Source: Prolixibacteraceae bacterium (GTDB lineage: Bacteria > Bacteroidota > Bacteroidia > Bacteroidales > Prolixibacteraceae). From it: a stretch of DNA of 32,740 nt. Below are positions 24,234-30,800 of this stretch, in pieces. Made by a program: the position numbers and the translations under genes. The notes beneath the pieces are model-generated. The model was not told the DNA's origin. It searched no databases and was given only the letters and a program-made list of their open reading frames with translations. Numbering within the stretch: the first letter of the stretch is position 1; the number at the start of each line of letters is the position of its first letter. The DNA lies in NCBI GenBank assembly GCA_018648265.1, contig JABGRN010000029.1:1-32740 (forward strand). The letters run 5' to 3'.

Positions 24234-24286
24234 CTGTCATTACCTCATTATGCCCATTCAAAAAAATAGGTGAACTCTCGGAATGA
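24234..24286. repeat. 53-bp palindromic repeat, copy 2 (diverged)
   Basis: It shares CTGTCATTA, CTCATTATGCC and TAGGTGAACTCT with copy 1 in the same order, but the inner palindrome and the right end have drifted. Confidence 0.55.
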
Positions 24287-24416
24287 CGAACTAACAAATA
24301 AATTCCAAATCTTAATCCCCAACATTCAAATTAAAAATATTAGAAAATTGAATTTTATTTGATTGGATTTTATTTGTATTTTGGTGATTGTATTCTGGAA
24401 TTTTAGGATTTAAATT

Positions 24417-25229
24417 ATGTGTTTCTATTATGCAGTTGTAAAAACCAGCGCCAAAGAATTAGTTAAAAACGGAATCATCAAAGAAGAACAACTCAGTTTG
24501 TTCTCCGACCAACAATTTGTAAAAGGGTTTGATTTTCCGTTGATGCCGGTAATAAGCAGCGATAAACCGGAAGACATTCAAATGTTTCGCTGGGGATTTG
24601 TCCCCCCACATATTCGCTCCGACAAAAAAGCCAAAGAATTCCTGAATCGTTACAATACTTTAAATGCCAGGTCGGAAACAATTTTCGAAAGCCGGCTGTT
24701 TAACGAAGTTATTCACAAACAACGGTGTTTGGTTTTATGCAGCGGTTTTTTTGAGTGGCGGCATAAAAACCCAGGTAAAAAAAACTCGGAAAAGTACCCG
24801 TTTTATGTTTCGCTTAAAGACGATGGAATGTTTGTTTTTGGAGGGCTTTGGGAAAAATTTACTGACCAAAGTACTGGTGAAATTATTCATACTTATGCGA
24901 TTGTAACCACACCGGCCAACGAATTAATGGAAATTGTACATAATAATAAAAAACGGATGCCTTTAATAATTGAACCGGAAAAAGCTTTAAATTGGTTAGG
25001 TACCGATCTTTCGGAAAATGAAATTAAATCGTACTTTAAACCCTTTGATAGCAGTAAATTAAAGGCTACTCCCATAAAAAAAATTAATCCACGTTTACAG
25101 TACAAAAACGACCCGGGAATTACAGTTTATTACCATTACGAAGAATTGGGTAGTTTACTAAACAATTATCCGGAATACTTTGAACAAAGTGTAGATTTTA
25201 GGAAAGGCAACTCCCCCACCCTTTTTTAG
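24417..25229 (+). CDS. SRAP (SOS response-associated peptidase, YedK/HMCES-like) protein
   Basis: A 270-residue SRAP protein that covalently caps abasic sites in single-stranded DNA through its N-terminal cysteine, shielding them from cleavage. Cys2 directly follows the start Met (MCFYYAV), which fixes the start. Other active-site residues are visible: N83 in LNARSE, E113 in GFFEW, and H175 in IVHNNKKRMP. Length is slightly above E. coli YedK (222). It lies between umuDC and the dnaE/dinB genes, a known kind of SOS neighbourhood, and converges on dnaE. Confidence 0.95.
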   Translation: MCFYYAVVKTSAKELVKNGIIKEEQLSLFSDQQFVKGFDFPLMPVISSDKPEDIQMFRWGFVPPHIRSDKKAKEFLNRYNTLNARSETIFESRLFNEVIHKQRCLVLCSGFFEWRHKNPGKKNSEKYPFYVSLKDDGMFVFGGLWEKFTDQSTGEIIHTYAIVTTPANELMEIVHNNKKRMPLIIEPEKALNWLGTDLSENEIKSYFKPFDSSKLKATPIKKINPRLQYKNDPGITVYYHYEELGSLLNNYPEYFEQSVDFRKGNSPTLF

Positions 25230-25341
25230 TGTTGCTTAAAATCTTCATTATAAAGCCTTTAAATGATTAACAATTTTAATTGATTTTAAAAATATGTTTA
25301 TTCACCGGGCAAACTAAAAACCGGGCGATTAACAAAAAAAA

Positions 25342-28287
25342 TCAGTTCAAATCATCCAAGCTCCTGTATTTCAAACGTTTCATCCATTTTGTTTCAATAC
25401 TAATAAATCCATATTCATCAACCACTTTCCCAGTAATAAAATAACAGCCCGGACCGGAAAACGGGTTTTTATTTTTGAAATTTGGGAAATGAACTGTATC
25501 GATCCACCGCCCCTCTAAATCGAGCCAGGTACCGAAATACATTATTTGTCCTTTGCTGGTACGAGTAGGTTTCCGATGTACGAGGTAGCCAACAATTTCA
25601 ACATTTTTACCTACCAAACCGGGCAGTTGCGAAGCATTTAGTTTTGAAGGAACTGCCGATTCTAACAACTGGAACGGCGACCGGGTTGGAAACCCAAGTA
25701 ATTCCATTTCATCAAAGGAATCTTCCAATTCATGTTTCCACAACTCAGGTAATTTAAATTCTCGTGTTTTTGTATTGAAAAGTGTCTTTTCGGGAGCCGA
25801 TTTTTTTGAATGGCCTAATAAATAATGAGCGTCCCAAAGTAATTCCTTTTTACTTTTCCCTGTAAACCGGAATGCACCGGCACGGATAAGGATAATTAAT
25901 TGATCGAGTGAAATCTTTACCCGCTTAATAAATTCAGTCAGTCCTGTAAATTTACTATTGTATTTTCGATCAGTTAAAATATTTTCAGCGACATCGTGTT
26001 CCAATTCGCGCAAAATATAAAAACCTATAAAAATAGTTTCGCCACGAATGGAATTCAGCCACTCGCTTTTATTTACACACGGCACCTCTATTTTTGCACC
26101 GTGCATTTTCGCTTCATGAAAATAAAGTTCAGAAGAGTAAAAACCACCTCCATTATTTAATGTAGCAACCATGTATTCTCTTGGATAGTAAGCCTTTAAA
26201 TATAATGCCTGAAAACTTTCAACTGCATAACTTGCCGAGTGCCCTTTGGAAAAAGCATAGTTTGCAAAACTTTCAATCTGGTTCCAGATGTCAGAAATTG
26301 TATTTTCGGCATATTTTTTTCCCCGACAATTGTTGAAAAATTTCTCTTTTATTTTCCAGAAATCGTTCCGTTCCCTGAATTTCCACGACATTCCGCGGCG
26401 TAAAACATCGGCTTCGCTTAACGAAAGCCCGGCAAAATAGTGCGCCACTTTTAGTACATCTTCCTGATAAACCATCACCCCGTAAGTTTCTTCCAGGATT
26501 TCGTACAATTCAGGCAATTCTTTGCGCGCTTTTTCGCGTCTTTTTTCATCCTGAAAACGAACGATATATTCGCGCATCATCCCACTTTTGGCAACTCCCG
26601 GCCTGATAATCGAACTTGCAGCGACAAGCCGTTTGTAATCTTCGGCTTTTAACTTGGTCAGTAACATTCGCATAGCCGGCGATTCCACATAAAAACAAGC
26701 AATTGCCTTTCCGGTTTTTAGCAGGTTTTTCACTCGCGGATCATCTTTAAAACTTTTAATATTATTGATATCGATTTTTTTATTCCTGTTTTTCCTGACT
26801 ATTTCCAGGGTATCCTTTATTTTACCCAAACCCCGCTGGCTGAGAATGTCGAATTTGTACAATCCAATGTCGGCGGAAACCTGCATGTCGAAATGAGTAG
26901 TTGGAAATCCTTTGGGCAAAATGTGTGTTGCGGAATAATAATTAATTGGTTTTTCTGAAATTATAATTCCACTCGAATGGATACTCAGGTGGCTTGGCAT
27001 TCCCGAAATTAATTTACTGTACCTGACCACCCATTTTCCATATTGATCGTTTTCATGCGGAACCGGATTTTTTTGTAAACGGGTAATTTCATCGGCCGGC
27101 AAACCAAAAACTTTTCCAATTTCCCGGAATGCAGATTTATGTTCGAACGTAATATACGTGCCTAATAATGCTGCATTTTTCCAACCATATTTACTAAAAA
27201 TAAAATTAGTGATATCGTCGCGGTCGGTCCACGAAAAATCAATATCAAAATCAGGTGGGTTTGCACGAAAAGGATTAATAAAACGTTCGAAATAAAGATC
27301 CAGTTCAATAGGATCGACATTAGTAATTTGCAAAAGATAGGCGACCATACTATTGGCACCACTACCCCGCCCCACATAAGGATAATCCTTACTACGGGCG
27401 TATTTTACAATATCCCAGTTAATTAAAAAATATGAACTAAAACCCAGTTCGTCAATCATTTTAAGTTCTTTTTCCATTCGTTCGACTACATTTTTTCCGG
27501 GTTTCCCAAACCGGTATTTCAACCCTTTTTTGCATTCGGTTCGTAATAATTTATAGTCGTCTTGATGAGATTGGGTAAAAAATTGTTTGTTTTTATTTGT
27601 TCCGAATTCAAATTCAATGGAACAGTTGGATAAAATATTTTTTGTATTCTGAATGATCTCCGGGTAATTTTTAAATGCCCCTGCTAATTCAGTTTTAGAA
27701 ACTACCATTTCATCGGGCGAAGCTTGTTCGGACAAAGGCAGCCGGCTTAGCAAAATGTTATTTTCGATAGCACGCAACAAGCGGTGAACATTATAATCGC
27801 GTTTATTTCGAAAAGAAACCGGCTGAAGGACGACCAGCTTTTCTAACCTGAAACGCCACTCCGAAAAAGGTAATTTTATCAACTCAGCAGCTTTAATCCC
27901 CACGAATTCATTTTCTTTTAAATCGCTGTATTTCTTCGACTTAAAAGGATAAATAATAAATGTATTTTTTAATCCGGGAGCTAAATCATCGAATTTTAAT
28001 TTCTCTTGCAGATGCTTTGTTAAATGTTCGTTTAAGGCTTTAAAACCTTCATTATTTCTGGCCAACCCAATGTATTTCTGGATAATTCCATTTCTGAAAT
28101 CAACTCCTAAAACAGGTTTTACATTAAATTTTTCAGCCAGTCGCACAAAATCAATACTCGCCGAAGTATTATTGATATCGGTAAATGCACAGCTTGAAAA
28201 TCCTTTTGCCGACAATTCTTCGAGCAACTTTTCAGGCGAAATTGCCCCGTATTTCAAACTAAACCAGGAATGACAATTGATGAGCAT
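25342..28287 (-). CDS. Error-prone DNA polymerase III alpha subunit (DnaE2/ImuC-like)
   Basis: A 981-residue C-family polymerase from the ATG at 28287; the longer frame upstream reads through a palindromic repeat and is rejected. Palm acids are D348-x-D350 in PPDFDIDF and D480 in KFDILSQRG; the GRGSGANSMVAYLL loop is typical. The N-terminal PHP domain is degenerate: the usual HxH-S opening reads NCHSWFS, so its metal site is probably dead. An OB domain is near the end (VEIVGYLVHR), but the tau-binding tail of replicative DnaE (about 1,160 residues) is absent. Shortness and the neighbouring dinB and S24 repressor point to the damage-induced ImuC-type enzyme rather than the replicase. Confidence 0.9.
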   Translation of the reverse strand: MLINCHSWFSLKYGAISPEKLLEELSAKGFSSCAFTDINNTSASIDFVRLAEKFNVKPVLGVDFRNGIIQKYIGLARNNEGFKALNEHLTKHLQEKLKFDDLAPGLKNTFIIYPFKSKKYSDLKENEFVGIKAAELIKLPFSEWRFRLEKLVVLQPVSFRNKRDYNVHRLLRAIENNILLSRLPLSEQASPDEMVVSKTELAGAFKNYPEIIQNTKNILSNCSIEFEFGTNKNKQFFTQSHQDDYKLLRTECKKGLKYRFGKPGKNVVERMEKELKMIDELGFSSYFLINWDIVKYARSKDYPYVGRGSGANSMVAYLLQITNVDPIELDLYFERFINPFRANPPDFDIDFSWTDRDDITNFIFSKYGWKNAALLGTYITFEHKSAFREIGKVFGLPADEITRLQKNPVPHENDQYGKWVVRYSKLISGMPSHLSIHSSGIIISEKPINYYSATHILPKGFPTTHFDMQVSADIGLYKFDILSQRGLGKIKDTLEIVRKNRNKKIDINNIKSFKDDPRVKNLLKTGKAIACFYVESPAMRMLLTKLKAEDYKRLVAASSIIRPGVAKSGMMREYIVRFQDEKRREKARKELPELYEILEETYGVMVYQEDVLKVAHYFAGLSLSEADVLRRGMSWKFRERNDFWKIKEKFFNNCRGKKYAENTISDIWNQIESFANYAFSKGHSASYAVESFQALYLKAYYPREYMVATLNNGGGFYSSELYFHEAKMHGAKIEVPCVNKSEWLNSIRGETIFIGFYILRELEHDVAENILTDRKYNSKFTGLTEFIKRVKISLDQLIILIRAGAFRFTGKSKKELLWDAHYLLGHSKKSAPEKTLFNTKTREFKLPELWKHELEDSFDEMELLGFPTRSPFQLLESAVPSKLNASQLPGLVGKNVEIVGYLVHRKPTRTSKGQIMYFGTWLDLEGRWIDTVHFPNFKNKNPFSGPGCYFITGKVVDEYGFISIETKWMKRLKYRSLDDLN

Positions 28288-28333
28288 AGGATAATGTTTA
28301 TTAAGTGAATGAGAAATTAAGTAAATTGTGTTG

Positions 28334-28453
28334 TTACCCCCTGTTTCGGTCTTGCCTGATAAATCAGGTCTGCGACCTTCACTGTCCCCCTCAATTGAGG
28401 GGGACAGTTGAAGCCGATAACTTCGAAGAAGCAACGGTGAAAACAGGGGGTAA
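28334..28453. repeat. 120-bp palindromic element between dinB and dnaE
   Basis: Inverted ends TTACCCCCTGTTT and AAACAGGGGGTAA (13 bp, perfect) bound a segment with two inner hairpins. One is CCTGAT-AA-ATCAGG (28355-28368). The other is a perfect 28-bp palindrome at 28381-28408, centred on CAATTG with five-G/five-C arms. It is MITE-like and carries no gene. A message crossing from dinB into dnaE would contain this very stable structure. Confidence 0.75.
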
Positions 28454-28500
28454 AAAAAACTATTGCCAAAATAAACACTGCTGAGACTAAATAATTTTCC

Positions 28501-28677
28501 ATATTATGAAACTAAAAACTGTGCAACTAACAACTGCGACTGTAATTTGCGACTAAAAACTGCGACAACGACTGTAAAATATTCACCGGGTGAACAAAAA
28601 GTCATCCGGTGAAACGAGACTGAAAACTGCAACTGCGACTGTAAACTGCGACTGAACACTGCAACTACAAACTCTCT
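28501..28677. repeat. Degenerate short tandem repeats after dinB
   Basis: About ten imperfect copies of a unit like AACTGCGACTGT follow one another, with a small hairpin TTCACCGG/CCGGTGAA (28582-28613) embedded. Nothing coding. The repeats touch the dinB stop codon. Confidence 0.6.
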
Positions 28678-29892
28678 TCAACTCCTCCGGTGTGCCGGAA
28701 TTATCGGTGGCTGGCCGTTAAATGGGTTGTGCATGCTCCCGATACTTTTTACTCCCATTGTAACAGCACGTTTTACTGCCTGTTTTCCATAGCGGTTTCT
28801 AATTAAATCCATCGACTGGTAAAGTTTTATCAATTTCTCTGAATCTTCGAAAAGCCTGATTTGATAACTTCCCCCGATTAAATGACTAAAACGGACACCA
28901 ATTAACCGGATTAAAATCCGACGCTGATAAAGCAGGTTAAACAAATCGAGGGTAGTACTAATTAAAGTGTGATCGAGCGAAGTGTAGGGAATTTTTCTCT
29001 GTTTACTGTAAGTTTGAAAATCGGAATACCTGATTTTTACAGAAACATTTGCTGTTAATTTATTTCCGATTCGTAATTGGTAAGCCAGGTTTTCGGCCAT
29101 CGAAGTGAGGATGCTTTTCATTTTATAAACATCGGTTGAATCGCGTTCAAAGGTCCGTTCCATGGAAATTGATTTTCGTTCATGCCAGGCAATTACAGGT
29201 GAATTATCGACTCCCTGCGCTTTTTTCCATAACGAAATCCCATTTTTCCCCATTACACTTTCCATCAGTTCCATGGGCATTTCCTGAACAGTTTTTACTT
29301 TTTCGACTCCCATGCTCCGCAGTAAATGGTAAGTTTTATTGCCAACCATCGGTATTTTTTTTACTGAAAGCGGTGCTAAAAAACCTTTCTCAAAACCATC
29401 GGGAATATTTATAAAATTATTGGGTTTTGCTTCAGTAGTGCCAACTTTCGACACCGTTTTATTAATTGAAAGCCCAAATGAAATAGGAAGTTTAGATTCC
29501 CTTATAATTTTTTCGCGTAACTCTTTTGCCCATTTGTAACACCCAAAAAACTTATCCATTCCGGTAACATCAACATAAAATTCATCGATCGACGATTTCT
29601 CAAACAGCGGTGATTGTTCTCTGATTATTTCAGTAATCATTTCTGAAAATTTCGTGTAAACACTGCTGTTTCCACGAATTACTACTGCCTCAGGACATAA
29701 AATACGGGCCATTTTCATGGGCATTCCCGAATGAACCCCAAACTGACGGGTTTCGTAACTGCATGCTGCCACTACTCCCCTGTCGCTGGTACCGCCAATT
29801 AACACCGGAAAATTATTTAACTTCCTGTCCAATAATCGTTCACACGAAACAAAAAAAGTGTCTAAATCTAAATGTACAATGTGTCTTTTCAT
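28678..29892 (-). CDS. dinB: DNA polymerase IV (DinB, Y-family translesion polymerase)
   Basis: A 404-residue Y-family polymerase. The active-site acids are D9 in HLDLDTFFVSCE and D103-E104 in SSIDEFYVDVT; the steric-gate region reads DTFFVSC. The thumb (VKKIPMVGNKTYHLLRSMGVEKV) and the little-finger domain are present. No C-terminal beta-clamp box is obvious in the tail (MHNPFNGQPPIIPAHRRS). It differs clearly from the UmuC in this window (no DUF4113). It diverges from the S24 repressor gene across 167 bp containing two palindromic operators, the nearer only five bases from its ATG, so its transcription is probably blocked by that repressor. Confidence 0.93.
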   Translation of the reverse strand: MKRHIVHLDLDTFFVSCERLLDRKLNNFPVLIGGTSDRGVVAACSYETRQFGVHSGMPMKMARILCPEAVVIRGNSSVYTKFSEMITEIIREQSPLFEKSSIDEFYVDVTGMDKFFGCYKWAKELREKIIRESKLPISFGLSINKTVSKVGTTEAKPNNFINIPDGFEKGFLAPLSVKKIPMVGNKTYHLLRSMGVEKVKTVQEMPMELMESVMGKNGISLWKKAQGVDNSPVIAWHERKSISMERTFERDSTDVYKMKSILTSMAENLAYQLRIGNKLTANVSVKIRYSDFQTYSKQRKIPYTSLDHTLISTTLDLFNLLYQRRILIRLIGVRFSHLIGGSYQIRLFEDSEKLIKLYQSMDLIRNRYGKQAVKRAVTMGVKSIGSMHNPFNGQPPIIPAHRRS

Positions 29893-29897
29893 AAAAA

Positions 29898-29914
29898 TGA
29901 CTATAATATCGTCA
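29898..29914. promoter_or_regulatory. Operator 1 of the dinB/S24 repressor switch
   Basis: TGACTATAATATCGTCA is a 17-bp palindrome with one mismatch. It shares the pattern TGACnATAATATnGTCA with the second site 23 bp away and lies directly upstream of the dinB start codon. Confidence 0.7.
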
Positions 29915-29920
29915 ATATTC

Positions 29921-29937
29921 TGACAATAATATAGTCA
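29921..29937. promoter_or_regulatory. Operator 2 of the dinB/S24 repressor switch
   Basis: TGACAATAATATAGTCA is a 17-bp palindrome with one mismatch, the same pattern as operator 1. The spacing (23 bp, about two helical turns) puts both on one face of the DNA. It ends eight bases before the repressor's own -7 box. Confidence 0.7.
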
Positions 29938-29945
29938 TTTATTGT

Positions 29946-29953
29946 TATATTTG
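29946..29953 (+). promoter_or_regulatory. -7 box of the S24 repressor gene
   Basis: TATATTTG matches TAnnTTTG. Its -33 region falls inside operator 2, so the repressor probably limits its own synthesis. The leader is long (about 100 bases) and includes an inverted repeat AGAAGACGGAAG/CTTCGGTCTTCT (29982-29993/30024-30035, one mismatch). Confidence 0.55.
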
Positions 29954-30059
29954 TGAAACAATACTGAAAAAGATTGAAGCCAGAAGACGGAAGATTAAAA
30001 ATGAATAATATATAGTTTATAAACTTCGGTCTTCTGACTTCTGACAAAAAATTATAATT

Positions 30060-30770
30060 ATGCATTTTGCTGAGAATTTAAAATTTTTACGAAAAAGGCG
30101 AAATCAGTCGCAAACCAATTTGGCTGCCGATTTAGGAATTACACGAACCTCGTTGGCAGGTTACGAAAAAAATGTTCAGCCACCTTTCCGCACATTAATA
30201 AAATTTTCGGAGCACTTTAATATTTCGCTCGATGCTTTAATAAAATACAAACTCGAAATTTTATCCGAATTTCAGTTTTCGCAAATTGAAAAAGGTTTTG
30301 ATGTTGATGTTACCGGAAGAAAACTCAGGCTGCTGACCATTTCGGTTGACAGCGAGGGCAAGGAAAACATTGAAATGGTACCGGTAAAAGCACAGGCTGG
30401 CTACACAAATAGTTATGGCGACCTGGAATTTATTTCTACACTGCCAAAATTTAAATTACCTTTTTTACCCGCTGACAAAACCTACCGTTCTTTTCAAATT
30501 AAAGGAGATTCAATGTTGCCCGTTACCGAAGGTTCGTGGGTTACCTGTTCGTTTGTTGAAAACTGGGAACAGATAAAAAATGGTAAAGCCTGTGTAGTGG
30601 TCACAAAAGACGAAGGGATTGTTTTTAAACTGGTTTACAACTACTTAAGCAAAAGAATACTACTTCTGGTTTCTATAAATCCAAACTACTCACCATTTGA
30701 AATACCGATTTCGCAAGTATTAGAAATATGGCAATTTGAGACCTGGAACAGTTTTGAAATTAATGCATAA
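30060..30770 (+). CDS. HTH-S24 self-cleaving SOS-type repressor
   Basis: A 236-residue repressor. Residues of about 4-60 form an XRE-type helix-turn-helix (NLKFLRKRRNQSQTNLAADL, then TRTSLAGYEKN). The C-terminal S24 domain has the scissile A113-G114 in VKAQAGYTNSYGD, nucleophile S151 in KGDSMLPV, and general base K190 in EGIVFKLVYN. This XRE plus S24 design replaces classical LexA in many Bacteroidota and phages. Divergent from dinB, with paired operators between them, it is the likely local repressor of dinB and of the downstream dnaE, inactivated on DNA damage. A strong bidirectional terminator starts at its stop codon. Confidence 0.92.
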   Translation: MHFAENLKFLRKRRNQSQTNLAADLGITRTSLAGYEKNVQPPFRTLIKFSEHFNISLDALIKYKLEILSEFQFSQIEKGFDVDVTGRKLRLLTISVDSEGKENIEMVPVKAQAGYTNSYGDLEFISTLPKFKLPFLPADKTYRSFQIKGDSMLPVTEGSWVTCSFVENWEQIKNGKACVVVTKDEGIVFKLVYNYLSKRILLLVSINPNYSPFEIPISQVLEIWQFETWNSFEINA

Positions 30771-30798
30771 AAAAAGCCGGTTAAAACCGGCTTTTTTT
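30769..30798. terminator. Bidirectional terminator between S24 repressor and DUF349 genes
   Basis: AAAAAAAGCCGGTT and AACCGGCTTTTTTT are perfect inverted arms. T-runs follow the GC stem in both directions, serving both convergent genes. Confidence 0.9.
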
Positions 30799-30800
30799 AC

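Noticed and set aside
24071-24286. 71-codon plus-strand frame
   Set aside because: It is composed of palindromic repeat elements and shows no protein-like composition.
28288-28434. 49-codon N-terminal extension of the DnaE frame
   Set aside because: It reads through the 120-bp palindromic element; the PHP domain begins at the Met at 28287.
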